A DNA stretch of 23,996 bases from positions 1-23,996 of the forward strand of contig JAUVJB010000012.1 in the NCBI GenBank assembly GCA_030592465.1, given 5' to 3'. Shown here in pieces: positions 6,797-13,491 of the stretch. Every line of letters begins with the position of its first letter. Position 1 is the stretch's first letter. The notes beneath the pieces were generated by a model. It saw nothing but the letters and a program-made list of their open reading frames with translations. It was not told where the DNA came from and ran no database searches. The translations under genes and the position numbers were made by a program. The stretch comes from Bacteroidota bacterium (GTDB lineage Bacteria > Bacteroidota > Bacteroidia > Bacteroidales > B39-G9).

Positions 6797-7657
6797 ATGC
6801 AACTAAAACAAAGAAATATTATTACATACAGCATTATCGGATTTTTGGTTTTGCTAATTTTTTTTGGAATAATTTCAAAAATTAATCCTGAATTAATTTC
6901 TAAAATCCCGCTGCAAAAAAAGAATGAGATAAACGAAACTCTGTCAAAAGCCGATATTGATATTCTAAACAAAAAATATAACGAAGCCACACAGAAATAT
7001 ATTACTATTCTAAAAACAAACCCCAATAATATTGAATCCATAATAAAACTTAGCACATTATACCAAAATATTGGCTTTACAAACAAGGCGATTACCATCT
7101 TAAATAATGGCTTAAAAAACACCAAATTCTCATATTTAATTTATGAAGAACTTGCACATGTTTACACAGTAAATGAAAATCCGAATAAAGCAATAAATTA
7201 CTATAACAAATCATTAGAAACAGAGCCTTATGTTATTAACACATGTTTAGATTTATCACAATTATATAAAAATACTCAAAAATGGGACAGCCTGATTTAT
7301 GTGTTACAAAAGGCAGTAAGAAAAAGAACAGACATTAAATATTTCTACCTCGGTGCGTTAAAACAAAATTTGTTTTTATATAGAAACAATCCTGACTTAC
7401 AGCACGTTATTCAGAACAAACTACAAAATGGGATTAGCAAAAAAGAGATTAATAAATTTGATGTTAATATTTTTTATGACTGTTTAAAAAACGATAAAGA
7501 TCTTGCAATTATTTTTAACAAAATTGCTTTTGGATACGCATCTTTGGGTAATTACAACAAATCAATTTTTTATTTTAAAAAAGCATTACAAGTGTGGCCT
7601 GAATATATGGAAGCAAGATATAACTTAGGGTATTTGCAAGCTCGTGTGGTGAAATGA
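6797..7657 (+). CDS. Membrane-anchored TPR protein
   Basis: The 286-residue protein has one N-terminal membrane helix (about 9-27) and a periplasmic or cytoplasmic region of tetratricopeptide repeats. TPR-type helix pairs are visible at about 50-77, 81-111, 115-147 and 149-177, plus a last clear one at about 236-270 (AFGYASLGNYNKSIFYFKKALQVWP). A less regular stretch (180-230) separates the last repeat from the others. TPR domains are protein-binding scaffolds, so this is likely a partner for the VanZ-Mth938 protein encoded 4 nt upstream. It is the last gene of the three-gene operon, and no terminator hairpin is visible in the 383 nt that follow. Confidence 0.8.
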   Translation: MQLKQRNIITYSIIGFLVLLIFFGIISKINPELISKIPLQKKNEINETLSKADIDILNKKYNEATQKYITILKTNPNNIESIIKLSTLYQNIGFTNKAITILNNGLKNTKFSYLIYEELAHVYTVNENPNKAINYYNKSLETEPYVINTCLDLSQLYKNTQKWDSLIYVLQKAVRKRTDIKYFYLGALKQNLFLYRNNPDLQHVIQNKLQNGISKKEINKFDVNIFYDCLKNDKDLAIIFNKIAFGYASLGNYNKSIFYFKKALQVWPEYMEARYNLGYLQARVVK

Positions 7658-7925
7658 GGGATGAAAAGTGTGTGAAGCAGTTATGAGTTATGGCTTATTT
7701 TATATTTAGTTTGTTTGGATTTTGTCTATTATCAAAAATTGAAATTAAATTTATTGTTTTTTCTTCAATCCTATAAAAAATAGTATTTGTAAGAAAATAT
7801 GATAAAAACCGTCTTAATCAGAAACAATTGATGCTAAATTTGAATTCATTTTAATTTCTGTTAAAACATATTTTTTGCAATGATTAAAAATATTAATATT
7901 GATTATCAACACTTTAACTGTTAAT

Positions 7926-7953
7926 TGTATAAAATTAATAAAATTTTTATACA
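7926..7953. promoter_or_regulatory. Inverted repeat upstream of rplU promoter
   Basis: TGTATAAAA (7926-7934) and TTTTATACA (7945-7953) form a perfect 9-bp inverted repeat with a 10-nt spacer, ending 27 bp before the -33 box. Placement suggests a regulator site or UP-like element, but chance is possible in such AT-rich DNA. Confidence 0.3.
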
Positions 7954-7980
7954 GGGATAAAAAATAAATAAAAATAAAAC

Positions 7981-8011
7981 TTGTTATATAAATTAAACTT
8001 TTATACTTTTG
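7981..8011 (+). promoter_or_regulatory. Bacteroidota-type promoter of rplU-rpmA
   Basis: TTG at 7981-7983 and TACTTTTG at 8004-8011 are separated by 20 nt, fitting the Bacteroidota -33/-7 pattern (TTTG, 19-21 nt, TAnnTTTG). Transcription should start near 8018, giving a leader of about 22 nt without a Shine-Dalgarno sequence. Confidence 0.8.
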
Positions 8012-8040
8012 CAAACCAATAAATATTAAAATAAATACAA

Positions 8041-8352
8041 ATGTACGCAATTGTAGAAATAGCAGGGCAACAATTTAAAGTAGAAAAAAATACAAAATTG
8101 TTTGTACAAAAGTTGGAAGGGAAAGAAGGCGAACAAGTAAGTTTTGATAAAGTATTGCTTCTTGACAACGATGGAAAAATTACTGTAGGAAAGCCTGTTG
8201 TAAAAGGTGTAAAGATTAACGGGAAAATTCTATCACAAACAAAAGCTGATAAAATTAAAGTTTTCAAAAAGAAAAGAAGGAAAGGTTATCAAACTTTAAA
8301 TGGTCATCGTCAACAGTTGACTCAAGTTCAAATTGAAGAAATAGTTTCTTAA
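8041..8352 (+). CDS. rplU: 50S ribosomal protein L21
   Basis: The 103-residue product is a full-length L21, a 23S rRNA-binding protein of the large subunit. It starts MYAIVEIAGQQFKVEKNTKL and ends with the RNA-binding basic segment FKKKRRKGYQTLNGHRQQLT, both diagnostic. It is the first gene of the rplU-rpmA operon, driven by the promoter at 7981-8011 and followed 16 nt later by rpmA. Confidence 0.98.
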   Translation: MYAIVEIAGQQFKVEKNTKLFVQKLEGKEGEQVSFDKVLLLDNDGKITVGKPVVKGVKINGKILSQTKADKIKVFKKKRRKGYQTLNGHRQQLTQVQIEEIVS

Positions 8353-8368
8353 TAAAAGATATAAGAAA

Positions 8369-8641
8369 ATGGCACATAAAAAAGGAGCCGGTAGCTCTCG
8401 AAACGGAAGAGAATCGGAAAGTAAAAGATTAGGTGTTAAAATTTTTGGGGGACAGCTTGTTAAAGCAGGTAATATTATTGTTCGTCAACGAGGGACTAAA
8501 CACCATTCAGGGAAAAATACAGGTCTTGGTAAAGATCACACAATTTTTTCACTAATTAATGGTAAAGTAGTGTTTCAAAAAAAGAGATTTAAAAATTCAT
8601 TAAGATCTTATGTTTCAATAGAACCTATGGTTGCTGATTAA
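8369..8641 (+). CDS. rpmA: 50S ribosomal protein L27
   Basis: The 90-residue product is L27, whose N-terminal tail reaches the peptidyl-transferase centre. It begins MAHKKGAGSSRNGRESESKR and contains the signature IIVRQRGTKHHSG. The N-terminus begins directly at the mature AHKKG sequence, so it lacks the cleaved extension found in Firmicutes. It is the second gene of the operon and is followed by a strong terminator. Confidence 0.98.
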   Translation: MAHKKGAGSSRNGRESESKRLGVKIFGGQLVKAGNIIVRQRGTKHHSGKNTGLGKDHTIFSLINGKVVFQKKRFKNSLRSYVSIEPMVAD

Positions 8642-8668
8642 TTTTTAAATATTTTAAAATAACTGTAT

Positions 8669-8716
8669 CTCCTGATATTTACTGCTTTATAATGTAAATT
8701 TTCAGGAGTTTTTTTT
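8669..8716 (+). terminator. Rho-independent terminator of rplU-rpmA
   Basis: CTCCTGA (8669-8675) pairs with TCAGGAG (8702-8708), supported by TAC/GTA inside the loop, and is followed directly by eight Ts. It is the clearest terminator in the window and lies 28 nt past the rpmA stop. Confidence 0.9.
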
Positions 8717-8731
8717 ATAAAAAAATTAACT

Positions 8732-10006
8732 ATGTTAACCATAAAATACATCCGGGAGCAAAAAGAAGACGTTATTAAAAAACTATCAATAAAGAATTAT
8801 GATGCTAAAGAAATAATTAATGAAGTTATCAGTATTGACGATTATAGAAAAAATACTCAGCTAAACTTAGACAATAGTAACTCTGAATTAAATAAACTCT
8901 CTAAAGAAATTGGTAATTTTTTTAAAACCGGACAAATTGAAGAAGCAAACTCAGCAAAACTAAAAACCGCCGACTTAAAAGAAGAAATAAAAAATTTGAA
9001 TAACAAACTGACTGAAATTGAACAGCACTTACATAATTTATTAGTTCAGATACCAAACACACCTCATTCGTCGGTTACCCCGGGCAAAGAGGAGGAAGAT
9101 AACGTGATTATCGAAACATGCGGGGAAATGCCAAAATTAAATAATAATGCTTTACCGCACTGGGATTTGGCAAAGAAATATGATATTATTGATTTCGAAC
9201 TTGGCAACAAAATCACAGGTGCAGGATTTCCTGTTTATAAAGGTAAAGGGGCAAAACTACAACGTGCACTTATTAATTTCTTCTTAGATCAAGCACAACA
9301 GGCAGGATATAGAGAAATTCAACCACCAATAATGATTAATGAGGACTCCGGATTTGGAACAGGACAATTGCCCGATAAAGAGGGTCAGATGTATTATGTT
9401 AACAAAGATAACTTTTATCTAATTCCTACGGCAGAAGTACCAATAACAAATATTTACCGCAATGAAATAGTAAATGCATCAGACTTTCCAATTAAAAATA
9501 CAGCATATACTCCTTGTTTTCGCCGCGAAGCAGGTTCTTATGGTAAAGATGTAAGGGGGCTTAACAGACTTCATCAGTTTGATAAGGTTGAAATAGTCTG
9601 TATCCAACATCCTGACAAATCGTATGAGACATTGGATAAGATGGTAAAATACGTTGAAAGTTTGTTAATAAAACTCGAACTGCCTTATAGAATTGTTAGA
9701 TTGTGTGGTGGTGATTTAAGTTTTACGTCAGCTCTTACTTTTGATTTTGAAGTATATTCTGCTGCTCAAAAAAAATGGTTAGAGGTTAGCTCTGTATCAA
9801 ATTTTGAATCTTATCAGGCAAATAGACTAAAATTAAAATTTAAAGAAGCCGGCGAGAAAAAAACCAAGCTTGCCCATACTTTAAACGGAAGTGCTTTAGC
9901 ACTTCCTCGTATTGTAGCGGCATTACTTGAAAATAATCAGACTAATGACGGAATAAATATTCCAAAGGTTTTAATTAATTATACAGGATTTAAAAAAATT
10001 GATTAA
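8732..10006 (+). CDS. serS: Seryl-tRNA synthetase
   Basis: SerS charges tRNA-Ser (and tRNA-Sec where present) with serine in the cytosol. The 424-residue product has the N-terminal antiparallel coiled-coil arm (about 28-105) that grips the long variable arm of the tRNA, then the class II catalytic core. Motif 1 is around EIQPPIM with FGTGQLP (208-214). The TAEVP serine-binding loop is at 233-237. Motif 2 is at 260-282, with R264-R265-E266 and G-x-x-RGLNRLHQF. Motif 3 is at 385-400 (NGSALALPRIVAALLE). It is full length. The ATG is only 15 nt after the T-run of the rpmA terminator, and no separate promoter fits in between, so expression may depend on read-through or on a promoter within rpmA. 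Confidence 0.98.
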   Translation: MLTIKYIREQKEDVIKKLSIKNYDAKEIINEVISIDDYRKNTQLNLDNSNSELNKLSKEIGNFFKTGQIEEANSAKLKTADLKEEIKNLNNKLTEIEQHLHNLLVQIPNTPHSSVTPGKEEEDNVIIETCGEMPKLNNNALPHWDLAKKYDIIDFELGNKITGAGFPVYKGKGAKLQRALINFFLDQAQQAGYREIQPPIMINEDSGFGTGQLPDKEGQMYYVNKDNFYLIPTAEVPITNIYRNEIVNASDFPIKNTAYTPCFRREAGSYGKDVRGLNRLHQFDKVEIVCIQHPDKSYETLDKMVKYVESLLIKLELPYRIVRLCGGDLSFTSALTFDFEVYSAAQKKWLEVSSVSNFESYQANRLKLKFKEAGEKKTKLAHTLNGSALALPRIVAALLENNQTNDGINIPKVLINYTGFKKID

Positions 10007-10370
10007 TTATTTAGTGTCAGCACAAAAACGTTAAATAGTTTGATATTTTTGCGATGCAAAAAACATTATTAAGTTTTCGCATTGTTAAATTGCTAAATTG
10101 TTCTATTGTTATTGTCCATATTATACTTATATTTCAGCAATCAGTTAAAAGTCTGACAAGTTTGAACAATTTGATGAAAAACTGAAATGGTTTTTATATT
10201 GTAATATCAATAATAGAGTGCTGCACTGGTTTAAATTTATACCTTATAAAAAAAATAAAAGTTGAAAGTTTTATTTTATCAGCGGTTTAAGTTACAAACA
10301 TAAACCATATAAAAAAATATGTATTCGATTAATTATTTAACAATATAACAATTTAATAAATTAATACATT
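10007..10370. other. Intergenic region serS-ruvC
   Basis: No confident gene. A perfect hairpin TTTTTGC-GAT-GCAAAAA sits at 10046-10062, 40 nt past serS, and could aid 3'-end formation. A 22-bp repeat shared with 23596-23617 begins at 10081. An open stretch at 10149-10265 (read on the plus strand, no ATG) would encode a peptide containing KFEQFDEKLKWFLY. Its composition is protein-like, but it is too short and start-less to call. No convincing promoter for ruvC was found. Confidence 0.5.
10081..10102 (+). repeat. 22-bp direct repeat, copy 1
   Basis: This is an exact 22-bp match to 23596-23617, built on the pattern ATTGTTAAATTGCTAAATTG. Both copies are intergenic. It resembles short AT-rich interspersed repeats rather than a functional site. 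Confidence 0.6.
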
Positions 10371-10928
10371 TTGGATAAAGAAAAAATAATTCTCGGCATT
10401 GACCCAGGTACTAATATTACAGGCTATGGTATAATAAAATCTGTTAATAACAGACCCGAATTAATCACCATGGATGTAATAAAATTATCCAAAAACATAA
10501 GTCATTTTTCACGACTAAAAAAAATTTTTGACACTACACTTGAAATAATTGATAAATACCACCCTGATGAATTAGCTATTGAAGCTCCTTTTTTTGGCAA
10601 AAATGTACAATCTATGTTAAAATTAGGACGTGCACAAGGAGTTTCAATTGCAGCAGCATTATATCGGTCTATTCCGGTTTTTGAATATTCACCGAGAAAA
10701 ATTAAATTAGCAATTACAGGAAATGGCGCTGCATCAAAAGAACAAGTGTCAATGTTTTTACAACAACTGTTTAAAACTAATAATTTCCCTAAAGAACTTG
10801 ATGCTTCTGATGGATTAGCTGCGGCTGTATGTCATTTTTATCAAAAAAAATTAAATACAGGCGACACACATTACGGCAGTTGGAAATCGTATATAAATAA
10901 TAATCCGGATAAATTATGTAAATATTGA
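10371..10928 (+). CDS. ruvC: Holliday junction resolvase RuvC
   Basis: RuvC is the dimeric endonuclease that cuts Holliday junctions made by recombination, working with RuvAB. The 185-residue product has the RNase H-like fold and all four catalytic acidic residues: D11 in ILGIDPGT, E71 in AIEAPFFGKN, and D144 and D147 in LDASDGLAAAVCH. The start is TTG at 10371. The next upstream in-frame codons are ATT and TAC, then a stop, and the first internal Met (residue 34) would remove the first catalytic Asp, so TTG is the best choice. The C-terminus runs about 20 residues past the usual CHF end. Promoter not seen. Confidence 0.96.
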   Translation: MDKEKIILGIDPGTNITGYGIIKSVNNRPELITMDVIKLSKNISHFSRLKKIFDTTLEIIDKYHPDELAIEAPFFGKNVQSMLKLGRAQGVSIAAALYRSIPVFEYSPRKIKLAITGNGAASKEQVSMFLQQLFKTNNFPKELDASDGLAAAVCHFYQKKLNTGDTHYGSWKSYINNNPDKLCKY

Positions 10929-10955
10929 ACTCACTAAGTTCGTCAATTTATTATA

Positions 10956-11089
10956 TGAGTCCACTGCGAAAAATAAAATAAACGGGAATGCTATTAAAAT
11001 ACTAATTCATAAATAGTTTATTTTCAGTCCGCCAGCTGGCGGATGTCCTCGTGCCTTTGTGGCAAAAAACACTTTTCGTAGTGGACTCA
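10956..11089. repeat. 134-bp inverted-repeat-bounded element between convergent genes
   Basis: TGAGTCCACTGCGAAAA (10956-10972) and TTTTCGTAGTGGACTCA (11073-11089) are inverted copies matching at 16 of 17 positions. Inside lie a second inverted repeat (AAAATAAAC 10975-10983, GTTTATTTT 11016-11024) and the 16-bp palindrome at 11028. It sits between the 3' ends of ruvC and the HIT gene and may end transcription from both sides. No target duplication was seen. It is probably a small non-autonomous or REP-type element. Confidence 0.6.
11028..11043. repeat. 16-bp perfect palindrome, REP-like family
   Basis: TCCGCCAGCTGGCGGA is a perfect palindrome identical to the copy at 12338-12353. It lies inside the 134-bp element between convergent genes. 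Confidence 0.75.
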
Positions 11090-11099
11090 GTACTAGCAA

Positions 11100-11495
11100 T
11101 TAAACAAATGCAGTTCTAATTTTTTCAGCTATTTCATTAAACTCATCATTTGAGAGTTTTAACTTAGGATGCTCAAAATTAATATCCTGCTCACTATTTA
11201 ATGGTATTAAATGAACATGAGCATGCGCCACTTCAAGCCCTAAAACAGCAACACCAATCCGCTTGCATGGCACAATTTTCTCAATTGCTTTTGCAACTCG
11301 TTTAGAAAAAACACTTAACCCCTTCATTAAATCATCATCTAAATCAAAAATATAATCCACTTCTTTTTTAGGTATTACTAATGTATGTCCTTTAGTAAGA
11401 GGATTTATATCAAGAAAGGCATAAAATAATTCATCTTCTGCGATTTTATACGAAGGAATTTCACCTTTTACAATTTTTGTAAATATTGTTGCCAT
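11100..11495 (-). CDS. HIT family nucleotide-binding protein
   Basis: This 131-residue cytosolic histidine-triad protein resembles the Hint branch of purine nucleoside phosphoramidases and nucleotidyl hydrolases. The active-site motif H91-A-H93-V-H95-LIPL is intact, preceded by FLDINPLTKGHTLVIPKKE, the N-terminal nucleotide-binding signature. It is encoded 14 nt after greA, so the two form an operon, an arrangement I recall as common in Bacteroidota. The natural substrate is not known. Confidence 0.95.
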   Translation of the reverse strand: MATIFTKIVKGEIPSYKIAEDELFYAFLDINPLTKGHTLVIPKKEVDYIFDLDDDLMKGLSVFSKRVAKAIEKIVPCKRIGVAVLGLEVAHAHVHLIPLNSEQDINFEHPKLKLSNDEFNEIAEKIRTAFV

Positions 11496-11509
11496 AATAT
11501 TAAATTTTA

Positions 11510-11986
11510 CTAAGCTAAGGTAATTTCAATTATTTCAAAAGGGATACTACCGGAAGGGACTTTAATTTCAACAACATCGCCAACTTTTTTACCTAATAAT
11601 CCCTTTGCAACGGGTGTGTTTATAGCCAATTTCCCTAACTTGAGATCAGCTTCATCATCAGAAACGATTATATACTGCATTACTGCATTATTTTTAGTAT
11701 TTTTAATCTTTACTTTTGATAATAATTGAACTTTTGATGTATCAATTTTTGAAGTATCAACTAACCGTGCGCTTGCAATTACATTTTGCAATTTTGCAAT
11801 CTTCATTTCAAGCATACCCTGAGCATCTTTTGCAGCGTCATATTCAGCATTCTCGGAAATATCACCCTTGTCAATAGCTTCACCAATCTGCTTCGAAATT
11901 GCAGGTCTTTCGATATTCTCCAAACGATATAACTTTTCTTTCAATTTTTTTAACCCCTCGGGTGTTAAATATGAAACTTGTCCCAT
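11510..11986 (-). CDS. greA: Transcription elongation factor GreA
   Basis: GreA enters the secondary channel of RNA polymerase and triggers cleavage of backtracked RNA. The 158-residue product has the N-terminal coiled coil with the acidic tip D42 and E45 in KGDISENAEYDAAK, which act at the polymerase active site. The C-terminal FKBP-like domain ends in PSGSIPFEIIEI. Length is standard. A terminator-like hairpin lies about 31 nt upstream of the start on the same strand (12017-12048). The HIT gene follows 14 nt after the stop. Confidence 0.98.
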   Translation of the reverse strand: MGQVSYLTPEGLKKLKEKLYRLENIERPAISKQIGEAIDKGDISENAEYDAAKDAQGMLEMKIAKLQNVIASARLVDTSKIDTSKVQLLSKVKIKNTKNNAVMQYIIVSDDEADLKLGKLAINTPVAKGLLGKKVGDVVEIKVPSGSIPFEIIEITLA

Positions 11987-12016
11987 ATTTATATAAATTT
12001 AACGATAATATATAAT

Positions 12017-12048
12017 AAAAAAGAATCTCAATAAAGATTAAGACTCTT
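12017..12048 (-). terminator. Terminator-like hairpin in front of greA
   Basis: On the minus strand AAGAGTCT pairs with AGATTCTT (eight pairs, one G-U), with a 12-nt loop and then a run of Ts. It could end transcription coming from the large operon upstream, or act as an attenuator in the greA leader. In E. coli a leader terminator upstream of greA yields the small RNA GraL. No promoter was recognised on either side, so the two roles cannot be told apart. Confidence 0.5.
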
Positions 12049-12139
12049 TCTTCTAAAAAAACTTTAATTTATACTTTATTTGGTTATATTTTGCGTAATA
12101 TGATTGCCTGTCCTGTGAAATTGTTTTACCGCCTGCCTC

Positions 12140-12184
12140 GTGAAATTGCGAAGCATATTTCACAATGGCGAAGCAATATTTCAC
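12140..12184. repeat. GTGAAAT/ATTTCAC repeat cluster
   Basis: GTGAAAT (12140-12146) pairs with ATTTCAC (12157-12163). The unit GCGAAGCATATTTCAC (12148-12163) recurs with one extra A at 12168-12184. The second copy overlaps the left end of the 222-bp inverted-repeat-bounded segment. Confidence 0.6.
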
Positions 12185-12200
12185 TGGGTTATTCAGTTGT

Positions 12201-12309
12201 TCATTGACTACTAATGGCAATAATGACTATCAATGACAATTTAATTACTATTAATGACAATCAATGACTACTAATGACTATCAATGACAATTTAATGACT
12301 ATCAATGAC
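12201..12309. repeat. Degenerate 10-bp tandem array, about 11 units
   Basis: Units follow the pattern (T/C)AATGAC(T/A)A with a mostly exact 10-bp period. A higher-order copy is visible: 12221-12251 and 12272-12302 match at 30 of 31 positions, 51 bp apart. There are no unique spacers, so this is not CRISPR. Confidence 0.8.
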
Positions 12310-12337
12310 CCCGATACGCCCCAGTATAGTCGTTCCT

Positions 12338-12373
12338 TCCGCCAGCTGGCGGACGTGTCCGACTACTGGCGGA
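12338..12373. repeat. 16-bp palindrome plus degenerate tandem copy
   Basis: The perfect palindrome TCCGCCAGCTGGCGGA (12338-12353) is followed after 4 nt by TCCGACTACTGGCGGA (12358-12373), which keeps the outer ends and the right half. It lies 53-68 nt past the stop of the PorV-like gene. Confidence 0.7.
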
Positions 12374-12405
12374 TAAAATTATAACCGAGTGAAATATATA
12401 ATACT

Positions 12406-13455
12406 TTATAGACTTATCTTAACTCCTAAAGAATGTGTTCCGTCAAAAGGATCTGTCGGTCTATACGAATAATCAACAGAGAATGTTTGACCTTTTTCTT
12501 TATTAAAAGGTATTTGCACAGAGACTCCTGCTGTTGGTCCTGTATAAGCAGTAGTTCTATCTTCTTTATCAAAAATACCATCTTCGTAAACATAGCCTCC
12601 TCTAAGCATAATTATATTGTGATAATTATATAGAAGACCGAAGCTAAATTGATCTTTAGTGAACGAATTTGAAGTAAAGTTACCTGCTAAAGTAACCATG
12701 TGAGTTTCAGCCAGATTAATATCATAAGCAAAAGCAATTTTAATTAATGAGGGTAACTCAAACTCGGCAGATCTTTGTTCTACAGTCATTATAGGACCAT
12801 CGTCAACGCTTCCTCTAAAAGACATACCATCACCTGTAAATTTCATTGTTGGACCAACATTTTTCATTGTAACTCCAAAATGTATTTGTTTGTGAGAACC
12901 GGTAACATATTGAATACCTGCATCTAAAGCAACTCCGGAAGCTGACAAGTTAGAAATTCCTTCATTAATAACTTTTACAGCAAATCCTCCATATATACTA
13001 TTTGAAAACTCTTTTGCAAATGCTAATGTTATATTTGTATATTGAGGATGGAACGTACCTAATCCACCATCAGGCAACTCAACTGTAGTAATTGGAATTT
13101 CCCCAAAATCCATCGACATAACAGCAAGACTTAAAACACCGGATTCTCCCATTCGTTGTGAGAAGCCAAAAGCATTAATGTTAATATCAGTACCTTTAAG
13201 CCAATTAGTTCGAGCAAAAACCAAATCGGTACCATGAGTAAATGCAGTACCTGCTACGTTTAAATAAATAGACTCAAAGCCTTTAATACAAGCAACATTT
13301 GCTCCTCCAAATCCGGAACTTCTTGCCCAAGGATTAATGAGAAGCTCGCTAGCTCCAGCTTGCCCTACTCTTTGTTTATTTCCGGCATATGACCTTGGTA
13401 TAAACAAGGTTAATATTAAAACTAAACCTATAAAATTTATTAATACTTTTTTCAT
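12406..13455 (-). CDS. PorV/PorQ-family outer membrane barrel protein
   Basis: The 349-residue protein starts at the ATG at 13455, because MKKVLINFIGLVLILTLF...YAG is a standard signal peptide. The in-frame ATG at 13488 would add 11 residues ahead of it. The mature N-terminus (GQAGASELLINPWARSSGFGGANVA) and the repeated amphipathic strands up to HSLGVKISL fit the PorV/PorQ family. These are outer-membrane barrels of which PorV carries type IX cargo to the attachment complex. It is encoded directly after a protein with a T9SS sorting domain (stop at 13492), so it may be a dedicated shuttle for that cargo; this is inference. It is the last gene of the operon. The true T9SS PorV could be encoded elsewhere. 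Confidence 0.85.
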   Translation of the reverse strand: MKKVLINFIGLVLILTLFIPRSYAGNKQRVGQAGASELLINPWARSSGFGGANVACIKGFESIYLNVAGTAFTHGTDLVFARTNWLKGTDININAFGFSQRMGESGVLSLAVMSMDFGEIPITTVELPDGGLGTFHPQYTNITLAFAKEFSNSIYGGFAVKVINEGISNLSASGVALDAGIQYVTGSHKQIHFGVTMKNVGPTMKFTGDGMSFRGSVDDGPIMTVEQRSAEFELPSLIKIAFAYDINLAETHMVTLAGNFTSNSFTKDQFSFGLLYNYHNIIMLRGGYVYEDGIFDKEDRTTAYTGPTAGVSVQIPFNKEKGQTFSVDYSYRPTDPFDGTHSLGVKISL

Positions 13456-13491
13456 AATTAAGGTTTTATTGTAAATATAATTACTCATCTG

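Larger units (their letters stand above)
7658..8040. other. Intergenic region upstream of the ribosomal protein operon
   Basis: This is a very AT-rich stretch with no coding signal. It holds a 9-bp inverted repeat (7926-7953) and the rplU promoter (7981-8011), both listed separately. Confidence 0.6.
12176..12397. mobile_element. 222-bp MITE-like segment with 17-bp inverted ends
   Basis: ATATTTCACTGGGTTAT (12176-12192) and ATAACCGAGTGAAATAT (12381-12397) are inverted copies matching at 16 of 17 positions. Between them lie the decamer array and the palindrome pair. There is no open frame inside and no clear target duplication. This is a possible non-autonomous element or foldback. Confidence 0.5.
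11987..12405. other. Repeat-dense intergenic region upstream of greA
   Basis: The region holds a terminator-like hairpin, GTGAAAT/ATTTCAC repeats (12140-12184), a decamer array (12201-12309), a 16-bp palindrome with a degenerate second copy (12338-12373) and 17-bp inverted ends (12176/12397). No coding sequence was seen. Confidence 0.7.

Noticed and set aside
6742..7125. 127-residue minus-strand hydrophobic frame
   Set aside because: It is antisense to the VanZ/TPR junction, and the hydrophobicity is produced by the A-rich coding strand.
7900..7915. DnaA box and replication origin
   Set aside because: TTATCAACA differs from the consensus at a core position, stands alone, and no dnaA, dnaN or gyrB is nearby.
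7814..8267. Two minus-strand frames over the rplU leader and gene
   Set aside because: One is Ile/Phe-rich noise from AT-rich DNA, and the other overlaps the certain rplU gene.
12201..12309. CRISPR array
   Set aside because: Units are 10 bp, degenerate and directly adjacent, with no spacers and no cas genes nearby.
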